From: Gammaproteobacteria bacterium
GTDB taxonomy: Bacteria > Pseudomonadota > Gammaproteobacteria > Steroidobacterales > Steroidobacteraceae
Direction: 5' to 3'
DNA length: 64,000 bases
Assembly: GCA_013289615.1 (NCBI GenBank)
Contig: JABCZO010000002.1
Coordinates: 62,001 to 126,000 of the forward strand
Shown: positions 25,352 to 34,040 of the stretch, one piece after another
How positions within the stretch are numbered: the first letter of the stretch is position 1
Layout of the letters: each line of letters opens with the position of its first letter
Made by a program: the position numbers and the translations under genes
The notes under the pieces: model-generated
Database searches by the model: none
What the model was told of the DNA's origin: nothing
Seen by the model: only the letters and a program-made list of their open reading frames with translations

Positions 25352-26451
25352 CAAGTGGGGAGCAGGCGCTCCAGCGCCGACACGATCCGCTCGCCGGTCT
25401 TGCCGTCCCACTTCTCGGGGATGCTGCCCTGCTTCCACTGTCCAGCAAACAGCCGGTCCAGGGCGGGCTTCAAGCGCGCCGGGTCGGTGCCAATCAGCTC
25501 GTTGGTACCGAGGGCAATCGTTTCGGGCCGCTCGGTGGTATCGCGCAGGGTCAGGCACGGCACGCCCATCACCGTCGCTTCCTCGGTGATGCCCCCCGAG
25601 TCGGTGATCACGGCCTTGGCGTGCTTCACCAGCCAGTTGAACTCGAGATACGGCTGCGGATCGACCAGGTGCAGGCTGGGCGGAAAACCCGGCAGCGTCT
25701 GCAGGGTCTTGGCCGTACGCGGGTGCACGGGAAAGATCACCGGCAGGCCGCGCGTGCCCGCCACGATAGCCTCGAGCATCTGGGCAAAAGGGCCACTGGC
25801 GTCTACGTTGGCCGGCCGGTGCAATGTGATCACGAAATAGCCACCCGGCTGCAGTCCCATCTCATCCGAGAATGGGGGCGGCCGCAGCCGGCCCAGGTTG
25901 GCCAGCAGCGTATCAATCATGGTGTTGCCGACGAAGAAGATCCGGTCCTCGGCCACGCCCGAGCGGCGCAGGTTCGCGTTCGCCACCTCGCTCGTGGTGA
26001 AGAACCAATTGGTAATGGCGTCGGTGACCATGCGGTTGATTTCCTCCGGCATGCTCCAGTCACCCGAGCGGATGCCGCCCTCCACGTGCGCCACCGGGAC
26101 ATGGAGCTTCTGAGCGACGATGGCGCAGGCCATGGTCGAGGTCACATCGCCCACCACCAGGCACAGCTGGCTGCGCTGCTTCAACAACAAGGCCTCGTAG
26201 CCGGTCATGATGGCCGCCGTCTGCTCAGCCTGGGTTCCCGAGCTTGCCGCGAGGTTAATGTCCGGTTCCGGAATGCCGAGCTGCTCAAAAAAATCACCCG
26301 ACATGCGAGCGTCGTAGTGTTGCCCGGTGTGCACCAGACGGTAGCGCAATGCTCCACCCTGAGCCTTGCGCGACTCCATCGAGCGAATGATGGAGGCGAT
26401 TTTCATGAAGTTCGGTCGGGCACCCGCGATAAGGTCGATCAACACCGTCAT
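25351..26451 (-). CDS. wecB: UDP-N-acetylglucosamine 2-epimerase (non-hydrolysing)
   Basis: This enzyme interconverts UDP-GlcNAc and UDP-ManNAc. The 366-aa protein has the family signatures: IAGARPNFMKIASII at the N-terminus, HTGQHYDARMSGDFFEQLGI, VVGDVTSTMACAIVA, HVEGGIRSGDWSMPEEINR, then VITDSGGITEEATVMGVPCL and LRDTTERPETI at the UDP-binding end. Length is normal. It starts 3 bases after the bi-domain oxidoreductase stop and overlaps the next gene by one base. With the UDP-HexNAc dehydrogenase at 20828 it could give UDP-ManNAcA. Confidence 0.95.
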   Translation of the reverse strand: MTVLIDLIAGARPNFMKIASIIRSMESRKAQGGALRYRLVHTGQHYDARMSGDFFEQLGIPEPDINLAASSGTQAEQTAAIMTGYEALLLKQRSQLCLVVGDVTSTMACAIVAQKLHVPVAHVEGGIRSGDWSMPEEINRMVTDAITNWFFTTSEVANANLRRSGVAEDRIFFVGNTMIDTLLANLGRLRPPPFSDEMGLQPGGYFVITLHRPANVDASGPFAQMLEAIVAGTRGLPVIFPVHPRTAKTLQTLPGFPPSLHLVDPQPYLEFNWLVKHAKAVITDSGGITEEATVMGVPCLTLRDTTERPETIALGTNELIGTDPARLKPALDRLFAGQWKQGSIPEKWDGKTGERIVSALERLLPT

Positions 26452-26454
26452 CGC

Positions 26455-28590
26455 TCAGGCCCTCAGCGCGTTCTGCAACTCGATGCTGACGCGGCTGACC
26501 TCGAGGATCTCGTCCAGCGGGATGGGCGCAGGCTGGCCCTGTTTTACTGCGTCCAGAAAAGTACTGGCACACGCGGACTGGCCCTTGTCCTGGCGCCACA
26601 GATGCATCTTCGAGAAGTGCTTCCAGCCCCAGCCGCGCAAGCTACGGAAATTATCGAGCTGCAGCACTTTGCCGGCGCAGAACACCTCCAGGCGCTCCTT
26701 CGGGAAGCCCTTGTCGCCGTTGGCAAGGTAATGGATAGCGCCGACCGAACCATCGGCAAACTGCAACGTGATCGTCGCCTTGTCGTCGGCAACCTGGAGT
26801 GCGGGGTGTCGGCCCAGAGCCACGACGTGGTGGCCAACGATCGACGCGCCGGCCAGGTGGCGCAACAAGTCTACAAAGTGACAGCCTTCGCCAACGATAC
26901 GTCCGCCGCCCACGGCCTTGTCTTGCGTCCAATGGTCTGCGGGAATGGATCCCGCGTTTATCGTCATGATGAAACTCTTCGGCTCGGCCACCGTACCGAG
27001 CAGGGCCTTAATCTTCACGACCTGCGGGGCAAAGCGGCGGTTGAACCCCACCATCAAGCATTGATTGGGCCGGGACATTGCTTCTGCCTCAAGCTCGGTT
27101 AGCTGATCAAGCGTCAGGCACAGTGGTTTTTCGCAGAACACATGCTTGGCCGCCCGGAGCGCCGCCAGGACCTGTCTGCCATGGAGATCATGTCGGGTCG
27201 CAATGACTACCGTGTCTACCGCTACATCCGCCAACGCTTCCGACTCGTCGGTCGACGCTTTCGAAAAGCCGAACTTCCGGCCATAGTGCGCCGCGCTGAC
27301 CCCTCCGGCGCTGACCACCGCGTGAAGCGTTGCGCCGGCCTTTTGGAAGGCCGGTATCAGCACGCGGCCCGCGTAGTTGCCCGCACCCAGGAAGACGAGG
27401 CTGCCTTTTGGTGGCGCCAGGGCGGCCGGGGCCAGCAGGACGGTCCGCCCGTCAGCCTGCTGCACAGACCCAGCCCTGGCCGCGGGGTACTCGAGCAGAA
27501 TACCGAGCGAAGGCTCACTCGAAGTGAGCAGATCGTATGCGTCCACCGCGCGATCGAGTGGAAAACGATGGGTGAGGAGGGATACCACGTCTAGCTGGCC
27601 GCCTGCCATTAGATCCAGCACCGCCTCGAAATTGCGCTGCTCGGTCCAGCGCACGAAGCCGACGGGATAGTCCTGTCCTCCTTCCTCGTAGGACGGATCG
27701 TAGCGGCCGGGACCATAGGAGCAGCTGACCTGGAAGCTCAATTCCTTCACGTAGAAGTCCGCCCGCGACAGTTCCAGCCCGGTCACGCCAACCAGCACAA
27801 TGCGGCCACGCTTGCGACACATGCGGGCCGCCTGGCTGACCGGCTCGTTGCTCTTGGTGGAGGCCGTGATGATGACCGCATCCACGCCGCGCCCGCGCGA
27901 GAAGGCCTGCGCTGCAGCCAGCACATCCTCGCCCGTCCCGGGGTCGACCACTAACTCGGCGCCGAACTGCCGCGCCAGACTCAAGCGACCCGGGTCCAAA
28001 TCGATGCCCAGCACACGGCAGCCCTGGGCCCGCAGCATCTGCACGGTCAGAAGCCCGATCAGACCCAGGCCTGTCACGACCACGCATTCACCCAGCGTCG
28101 GATTCGCCAGCCGGGTACCCTGCAAGCCGATCGCGGCCAGCACCGCAAAAGCCGCCGATTCGTCCGAGACCGAATCCGGAATGCGCGCACACAGGTTTTT
28201 CGGCACGCAGACCAGTTCCGCATGCTTGCCGTTGCTCACGACTCGATCGCCGACCACGAACCCTTCCACGCCGGCGCCCAACTCGGCAACACGACCCACG
28301 TTGCAGTATCCGGGCGCCAGCGGCTGGTCCAGCTTGTTGCGCACCGCCCCCACCGTAACCGCCAACCCGTCGGTTCGCACCTTGTCCAGCACCATGCGCA
28401 CCTTGTCCGGCTGCTGGCGGGCCTTGTCCACCCAGTTCCCCTTACCGAACTCCACCAACATGCGCTCGGTTCCGGCAGAGACAAGCGTAATGGTGGTGCG
28501 GATCAGGAGTTGGCCAGCTACCGCTCTGGGGGCAGGCACATCGGCCAGTTGGGTCGTGCCATCCTTGAGGCATTGGAGGACTTGCTTCAT
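26455..28590 (-). CDS. Bi-domain oxidoreductase: zinc-type alcohol dehydrogenase fused to Gfo/Idh/MocA domain
   Basis: The 711-aa protein joins two dehydrogenase modules. Residues 1 to about 370 form a medium-chain dehydrogenase with a GroES-like part and a Rossmann motif (VVVTGLGLIGLLTVQML, then GIDLDPGRLSLARQFGA). From about residue 395 a Gfo/Idh/MocA domain begins (LVFLGAGNYAGRVLIPAF), with the typical HVFCEKPLCLT near 483. This fusion is a recognised family commonly found with heparinase-like proteins and WecB in polysaccharide loci; its substrate is not established and a sugar-nucleotide or glycoside redox step is assumed. Its ATG overlaps the stop of the upstream methyltransferase by 4 bases. 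Confidence 0.9.
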   Translation of the reverse strand: MKQVLQCLKDGTTQLADVPAPRAVAGQLLIRTTITLVSAGTERMLVEFGKGNWVDKARQQPDKVRMVLDKVRTDGLAVTVGAVRNKLDQPLAPGYCNVGRVAELGAGVEGFVVGDRVVSNGKHAELVCVPKNLCARIPDSVSDESAAFAVLAAIGLQGTRLANPTLGECVVVTGLGLIGLLTVQMLRAQGCRVLGIDLDPGRLSLARQFGAELVVDPGTGEDVLAAAQAFSRGRGVDAVIITASTKSNEPVSQAARMCRKRGRIVLVGVTGLELSRADFYVKELSFQVSCSYGPGRYDPSYEEGGQDYPVGFVRWTEQRNFEAVLDLMAGGQLDVVSLLTHRFPLDRAVDAYDLLTSSEPSLGILLEYPAARAGSVQQADGRTVLLAPAALAPPKGSLVFLGAGNYAGRVLIPAFQKAGATLHAVVSAGGVSAAHYGRKFGFSKASTDESEALADVAVDTVVIATRHDLHGRQVLAALRAAKHVFCEKPLCLTLDQLTELEAEAMSRPNQCLMVGFNRRFAPQVVKIKALLGTVAEPKSFIMTINAGSIPADHWTQDKAVGGGRIVGEGCHFVDLLRHLAGASIVGHHVVALGRHPALQVADDKATITLQFADGSVGAIHYLANGDKGFPKERLEVFCAGKVLQLDNFRSLRGWGWKHFSKMHLWRQDKGQSACASTFLDAVKQGQPAPIPLDEILEVSRVSIELQNALRA

Positions 28591-29354
28591 GACCGATCCA
28601 GCTTACGCGCCTCCACAACCAACAATGAGGGCCGGACTAGTCGCAGCAACGCCCTTGGCATAACTGGATCAAACCCGGTCGAACGAATCACCGAGAAACC
28701 CACCTTTTGAAGCAATCTATCGATCGCACGGGGCGAGATCTCCAGCTTTGAGACCGATAGGTATGTGAACCTATCTTTCCCAAATATACTCATGAACCCC
28801 CGAATGCCTTTCTGAAGCGCTCTCACCGCTGACAACGTAGGCGGCAGGGAGATGACCAGAACTCCGCCCGGGCTCAAGATGCGCGCAACTTCGTTCAACA
28901 ATGCCTCTGGACGATCCAGGTATTCGACCACACTGGAACACAATACCCCGTCGAAGGCACCATTTTTGAGAGCGTCGATTGACTGGACGTCAGACTGAAT
29001 CCAGTTCACCCGCCCCGCATACTCCGAGCCCATCTGCTCTCGGGCATGTGACAGCATGCGTGGCGAGCCGTCCACCGCGACGACAGATGCTCCCAAGGCG
29101 AGCAATTCTCTACAGAGCACTCCGGAGCCGCATCCCAGATCCACCCATGAGTCATTAGGCTTGACGTGCCTTGCTAGAACTAGGCGGATGAGATCGAGTC
29201 GCCGCGCGAATCCGCCCCGAGCGTAACCGGCGGTCCAGCCCGCGGCGATCTCCTCATGGAAGCTCGCTCCACGCGGCAACCCGGAAGGCATGGCCCTGGT
29301 AGTCTGATTCAATTCAGTACGCTTCACTCGAGAGGCGCCAAGTTTGCTGTCCAT
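28587..29354 (-). CDS. Class I SAM-dependent methyltransferase
   Basis: Motif I is WVDLGCGSGVLCRELLALGA with the ribose-binding acidic residue in VVAVDGSPRML. GVLCSSVVEYLDRPEALLNE and GGVLVISLPPT follow, as in Methyltransf_11-type enzymes that methylate small molecules or glycans. I take ATG 29354 (MDSKLGASRVKR); the open frame continues to ATG 29564, adding 70 residues without family similarity. It heads the minus-strand operon methyltransferase, bi-domain oxidoreductase, wecB, heparinase-like, wbuB-like. It probably decorates the polysaccharide or its precursor. Confidence 0.82.
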   Translation of the reverse strand: MDSKLGASRVKRTELNQTTRAMPSGLPRGASFHEEIAAGWTAGYARGGFARRLDLIRLVLARHVKPNDSWVDLGCGSGVLCRELLALGASVVAVDGSPRMLSHAREQMGSEYAGRVNWIQSDVQSIDALKNGAFDGVLCSSVVEYLDRPEALLNEVARILSPGGVLVISLPPTLSAVRALQKGIRGFMSIFGKDRFTYLSVSKLEISPRAIDRLLQKVGFSVIRSTGFDPVMPRALLRLVRPSLLVVEARKLDRS

Positions 29355-29628
29355 GAAGCTTATATGGACGCCTCCCGATGGCAAGATCTTCTTTGTGTGA
29401 GAAACGACAGACGACGTTGCAGATTTATATCTGGTCTGTTTGTGCCGACCGAAGCCTGCTGCCCTGATGGATTTCGCTGACACGCGCCTGATTTCATCCA
29501 AGGACTCGGAGCCCGGAGTTTCATGCGGGATTGGCGAATCACGGTCTGACCTGTCTGCCATCACACGTTGTTGACCTTGCGCAACCTCTTAGCCTGCCAT
29601 CCTTTGTGAAGTGTTCGTACCGCGTGAA

Positions 29629-29754
29629 TTAGCCCGATGCAGACTGACTCGCGTACCCTGGCTGATAGGCGCGCTCGTGGGCGGATAGAGCCCGGACCGT
29701 GCATTCCATCTTGTTGGCTAGCGCTACGACCGTCACGTTCTTCGGCGGGCCTCG
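29629..29754 (-). pseudogene. C-terminal remnant of an IS110-family transposase
   Basis: The minus-strand frame reads RGPPKNVTVVALANKMECTV then RALSAHERAYQPGYASQ before TAA, the usual end of IS110-type transposases (RG....T.VVALANK.AR..WAL..H...Y). The remaining 29755-30215 shows no gene; it includes a short inverted repeat around GTCGGACCGG. Confidence 0.7.
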
Positions 29755-30215
29755 AAGAGGATTCGAGAGGGTCTATCGTTATGGAAAGCTGACAATTGCT
29801 GATTTGGATAAGGGCGCAGATTTTATTGCACGAGCACTTTAGAAGTTAGCAAAACCATTGAGAGAGTCAGGATTTCTGTGTGATTCGGGCCGGGGGGAGG
29901 TTTTGCTACATTGCCTCGTCGCAGATGAAGCTGCCCCAATTGCGACCCCGAAAGTGTTGTTCATCGGCTAACTATAACTAATGAGTCACGAAATCAATGC
30001 TCCAGACCTCATCGCGCGGCTGCGCGGGGCTGCGCATTTCAAGCGCCTCGAATGCAGTCCGGTCCGATTCGCAACGCCGGGGTTTCAGTCGGACCGGACG
30101 AACGTGCGCGGTGCTTTTACATAAGTGCGTGTCGCCAGATCGAGTGTCTTAGATCCACGGTAACCCCCATAATGTCACGCAACCGGTGACTCTAAAATTA
30201 ATGAGGGATTAGTCG

Positions 30216-31655
30216 ATGAAGTCAGTCAACCTAGCTTTGATCATCGCGCTCGCGATTGCAGGAGCAGCTTACGGTCAAGTGCCATCCGGGAACGACACGA
30301 GCGACGGATACGGCAATACAGGAATGGGGACCGGTGCGCTGCAGTCTAACACCACCGGCATCAACAACACCGCGGTCGGATACCAAGCGCTCAATGCCAA
30401 TACGACGGCCCCAAGCAACACTGCCGTTGGATACTTCGCGCTTCACGATCTCACGATAGGTATTGGCTTCAACACCGCCGTTGGGATAGCGGCGTTACAG
30501 CTAAATACGACCGGCAACGACAATACCGCCGTTGGAGGGGCGGCGCTAGGGCTTAACACGACTGGCAGTGAAAACAGCGCCTTCGGGGTCAACGTGCTCG
30601 TCAACAACACGACTGGCTTCGGGAACACCGGCACCGGGGTGGACGCGCTTTATCAGAACACGACCGCCTCCTACAACACCGCAACCGGACATAGTGCGCT
30701 TCTAGAAAACACGACTGGCACCGGGAACACCGCCACTGGGTACTGGGCGCTCGCGGCCAACACGACTGGAAATGGGAACACCGCCACTGGGTACTATTCG
30801 CTTCAGGCCAACACGACCGGGATTCAGAACGAAGCCTCCGGGTACGAAGCGCTCTTTTCCAACACGACCGGTTATCAAAATACTGCCTCCGGGTACAATG
30901 CGCTTTCTTCTAACACGACGGGCGCACTCAACAGCGCTTTCGGTCTAAGCGCTCTCACGACCAATGTAACCGGCAACTACAACACCGCCTCGGGGGCCGC
31001 GGCGCTCTTTTCCAACACCGGCTCCAACAACACCGCCTCCGGGTACAGTGCGCTCTATTCCAACACGACCGGAAGCAATAACATTGCGGAAGGGTCTGGG
31101 GCGGGTTACAACCTGACGACGGGTGGTAACAACATCGACATCGGCAATCCGGGTGTGGCGGCTGAGGGCAACACCATACGCATCGGCGCTGCCCAAACCA
31201 TGACCTACATTGCCGGCATCTACGCCAGCCAGGTGACGGGCACTCCCGTCTATGTCTCGTCCACCGGTCAGCTCGGCGTTGTGATCTCCTCGGAGCGCTT
31301 CAAAACAGCCATTGCGCCCATGGGCTCTAACTCCGCGAAGCTGCAGCAGTTGCGACCGGTCACCTTCAAGCTCAAGAGCGATGCGACGGGTACGCGCCAG
31401 TACGGACTGATTGCTGAGGACGTGGCGAAGGTGTATCCGGAACTCGTAATCCGCAATGAGAACGGCCGAATCGACGGGGTGCGCTATGACGAACTTGCGC
31501 CGATGTTGCTTAACGAGTTGCAGAAACAGGCCGCGGAAATCCGCCACCTTAGACAGCAGCATAATGTCGTCGGCGAGATGCAGAAGCAGCTGGCCGAGAT
31601 GAGAGCAGCACTCGCCAAGCTGCAAGCCAAGGATGAACTCGTTGCCAAGCGCTGA
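30216..31655 (+). CDS. Secreted repeat protein with C-terminal S74 intramolecular-chaperone domain and coiled coil
   Basis: A signal peptide (MKSVNLALIIALAIAGAAYG, cleavage likely before Gln21) is followed by about twelve degenerate 23-24-residue repeats built on NTTGxxNTAxGYxAL (residues about 30-310). The pattern resembles trimeric fibre and adhesin heads. Residues about 358-440 form an S74-type domain (ISSERFKTAIAPMGS, RQYGLIAEDVAKVYPELVI), ending in a heptad coiled coil (MQKQLAEMRAALAKLQAKDE). In phage fibres such domains drive trimerisation and then usually cut themselves off. A trimeric surface fibre is the best guess. GAGGGA precedes the ATG. It lies between IS110 debris and a tRNA-Ser fragment. 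Confidence 0.85.
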   Translation: MKSVNLALIIALAIAGAAYGQVPSGNDTSDGYGNTGMGTGALQSNTTGINNTAVGYQALNANTTAPSNTAVGYFALHDLTIGIGFNTAVGIAALQLNTTGNDNTAVGGAALGLNTTGSENSAFGVNVLVNNTTGFGNTGTGVDALYQNTTASYNTATGHSALLENTTGTGNTATGYWALAANTTGNGNTATGYYSLQANTTGIQNEASGYEALFSNTTGYQNTASGYNALSSNTTGALNSAFGLSALTTNVTGNYNTASGAAALFSNTGSNNTASGYSALYSNTTGSNNIAEGSGAGYNLTTGGNNIDIGNPGVAAEGNTIRIGAAQTMTYIAGIYASQVTGTPVYVSSTGQLGVVISSERFKTAIAPMGSNSAKLQQLRPVTFKLKSDATGTRQYGLIAEDVAKVYPELVIRNENGRIDGVRYDELAPMLLNELQKQAAEIRHLRQQHNVVGEMQKQLAEMRAALAKLQAKDELVAKR

Positions 31656-31784
31656 GGTGATCTAAGCCGCCCTTGGTCAGCGCCGTAGTCATCACTGTGA
31701 GCTTCATGGCGCTGGCGAAGCTAACATTGCGTGCCCACCCTAGAAGCGGTTTGGTTGCAGCCCTCTATAAATCTATGTTTTGTA

Positions 31785-31842
31785 TGGCGGAGAGGGTGAG
31801 ATTCGAACTTACGAAACCCGTGAAGGTTTGCCGGTTTTCAAG
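31785..31842 (-). tRNA. 3' half of tRNA-Ser(TGA), truncated
   Basis: The minus strand runs from the anticodon loop (CTTGAAA, anticodon TGA) through the long class II variable arm (AAACC pairing with GGTTT). It continues through a T-arm with TTCGAAT and one stem mismatch to the acceptor strand CCTCTCC, discriminator G and CCA. The 5' side of the anticodon stem and everything before it is unrelated sequence. This is a typical integration scar. Confidence 0.8.
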
Positions 31843-32132
31843 TCTTGTTACCCTCCGACAGCTAAAATCAACTTCAAAGAAACACGGCGTTGGATTACCA
31901 CCTCAAACGCCAGGCCGCGCTAGTGCCAAAGGCATTTGCATGCGAGTGGCAATAGATTGGCAATGGAAACCAACTGACCTGATCGGCTCCGGCCAGTCCA
32001 ACCTTAATACGCTCACCTTGGTCGCCTGTGTGCCCGTGGTGCCCTATGACCTGAGTCGCGATTTTGCGTGTCGTTTAAAACTGGAGTAAGTTCGCCCCAC
32101 ATCTACTCACTCATCGCAGAATAGACAGGCCA

Positions 32133-32333
32133 TCATTCAGCTCGCGGCAGCAGCTCGCGTACCTGACGCATCAACTGCCTGAACTCGGGTCGGTGGTTTC
32201 CGCGATATGCATTGCGCGACACGTGCCTCTTACCGTTAGCCGTGCGCCGTCCGGTCGATAGTTCCCACGGTCGCCAACGTCGGATCGCTGCTGACTGTGC
32301 CGCCTGGCGTGATGCTGTCCAGCCGTTTGCCAT
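32133..32333 (-). CDS. Hypothetical island-type protein, 66 aa
   Basis: The protein contains SAAIRRWRPWELSTGRRTANG and HVSRNAYRGNHRPEFRQL, a small basic pattern that I believe recurs in proteobacterial mobile islands. The function is unknown. The ATG overlaps the stop of the upstream frame (TGATG at about 32333), so it was translationally coupled to the now frameshifted neighbour. Confidence 0.55.
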   Translation of the reverse strand: MANGWTASRQAAQSAAIRRWRPWELSTGRRTANGKRHVSRNAYRGNHRPEFRQLMRQVRELLPRAE

Positions 32334-32879
32334 CAGATTGCTCCAATAGTTTGTTTTGCAGATTTTCTGCTTTCTCCGCTCGAGGGAACCCCATTTGGGA
32401 TGTTGTTCACTTGTTGCGGGCCATTGGCGATATTTGCTTGCTGAACAAATGCGACAGGTTTGGGGTTCTTCATCTCCGCGAGCGTCTCAATTGTCGCTCG
32501 GCACTGGCTCTGGGCTTTCAGCGCTAGTCGCATGTAACGGTCGGCTGCCTCCATATACTCGCCCACGTTGGCCGACGATCGGCGCGCCAATTCATTGAAT
32601 ATTGTGTCAAGCGTATGCGCCTGGATGGCCAGCATCGCTTCCTGGCGCTTCAGATCGCCCCTTGAGGCAGTTGCGGCCTGTTCCCGTAGTTCGTCTAATA
32701 AGTGCCGTTATGTCTAGGTCGCCGACAGCATGTGACCACTGTTTTATGGTTGATGCCGCTTGCAAGCTTGGCGTGACGGCTATTTGGGCGATCAGGCGCG
32801 GACGGTCTACCGGGTCACCGGTCAATTGCACCGTGTTGGACGAGTTAGGGTCTACCTTCGAATTAGGTTGCTTAGGCAT
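32333..32879 (-). pseudogene. Hypothetical island protein broken by one frameshift
   Basis: The gene starts MPKQPNSKVDPNSSNTVQ and continues to AVGDLDITALI near 32702. Protein-like sequence then resumes in the +1 frame as LDELREQAATASRGDLKRQE, AMLAIQAHTLDTIFNELARR and NPKPVAFVQQANIANGPQQ. The two parts fit one continuous gene if a single base is removed near 32700. The function is unknown; the protein looks cytoplasmic and helical. Either a real lesion or a sequencing error is possible. Confidence 0.7.
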
Positions 32880-32911
32880 CGAGGGCCTTTACGATTATGG
32901 TCATCACTGAA

Positions 32912-33121
32912 TCAGCCATTCACCGCCAGCCGTTGTAAGGGTTCGGCCTCGGAAGGATTCGGGCCGAGGTCGCAGTGATCGCAGCACCACCGCTCCGGGG
33001 CCGCTTCTCGCCAGGTCGGGCAGCCGCAAGCAGGGCATTGATCCAGGGGGCGGCCTTCGTCATCTAGGCGCGCCTCTTTCGCGAACGTGTCGAGCTGAGA
33101 TTCTCCCTCATAGCTAAGCAT
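32912..33121 (-). CDS. Small zinc-ribbon protein, 69 aa
   Basis: The protein has two CxxC pairs, CPACGCPTWRE and CCDHCDLGPNP, spaced to bind one zinc ion. It starts MLSYEGESQLDTFAKEARL and ends EPLQRLAVNG. It could be a complete small protein or the end of a larger nucleic-acid-binding protein whose front is lost. It is followed on the same strand, after 32 bases, by the frameshifted island gene. Confidence 0.5.
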   Translation of the reverse strand: MLSYEGESQLDTFAKEARLDDEGRPLDQCPACGCPTWREAAPERWCCDHCDLGPNPSEAEPLQRLAVNG

Positions 33122-33399
33122 CGAGCGATCTGACCGATGCGGTAGATGTGCGAGGCGCTCGCTGTCTGGCGGGGTGGATTACTACGCAGGGCTGAAGCGT
33201 TCACGCAGTGCGAATGAGCGGCGCGATGAGGAGCATTAGGGAGCGGTTCGTCGCAGCTTGCATACGATTGTTCCGACGTCATGGTCGTGATTTTGAGGCA
33301 ACTGATTATCAGGGCATCAGCTGCCAGCGCCAGATTAAAAGTCAAAGTGAGGAACATTACTCCATCGCTTCCGGGGATAATCTAGCCGCCGTCCACACG

Positions 33400-33793
33400 G
33401 GTGGTCGGTTCGTCGATGCAATCGCAGTTGCCTGCGCAATTGGTGAACGACGCGATGCTGATGGCGATCTGGCGACACCGACCCAGTGACGAGTTTCTGC
33501 ATCACTCGGACCGTAGCAGTCGGTGCGCCAGCGAGCAGATATCACGGTCCTATTGGCCTAGCACGGCGTTGTCTGCAGCATTAGTCGACCTGGCAATTGT
33601 TGGGAAAACACGGCAATGGAGAGGTTCTTCTCGAGGCACACGACCGAGCGGACCGAGCCGCAAAGTCTATCGAACCTAGGACGGGGTCGGAGCGGCGTTG
33701 TTCGAATACATCGAGAAGTTCAACAATCCACCGCGGCGGCACTCGACGTTGGATTACCTGAACCCTATGAAGTTCGAACAGCAAAGGAGTTGA
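33400..33793 (+). pseudogene. Remnant of IS3-family OrfB (C-terminal half)
   Basis: Frames shift several times but give the order of an IS3 integrase core. They include DAMLMAIWRHRPSDEFLHHSD, then ESF-like MERFFS, then LFEYIEKFNNPPRRHSTLDY and LNPMKFEQQRS before TGA. The catalytic Asp and Glu regions are damaged. The stretch 31843-34040 otherwise contains only the small island genes listed here. Confidence 0.75.
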
Positions 33794-34040
33794 GGTTAAC
33801 GGTGGTGTCATCGAAGTCGTAGCAGGCCACCCGCGGTTTCCTCCCTTGAAGGTTGTCAAGCGCGCGGCCCTTAGGTTCCGGCACGCACCTCGAGCTCAGC
33901 TCACGCGGGCAGGGATCGGACAATCCTTAACGATGTGGCCGTTGCAAGAGTAGAATTCTGGCACGAAACCGGACGTTTGAGCTGACGGCTTTCTTCGGCC
34001 GATTTGTTACTTATGAAATAGCTCGTGTCGGGAGATTTCA

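Noticed and set aside
24524..25840. Long + strand frames opposite the heparinase-like and wecB genes.
   Set aside because: These are shadows of the tightly packed minus-strand operon whose products have clear domains.
30300..31080. Regular DNA repeats that could suggest a CRISPR array.
   Set aside because: The periodicity (about 66-72 bases) stays in one reading frame and encodes a protein repeat; there are no unique spacers. No CRISPR array or cas gene is seen anywhere in the window.
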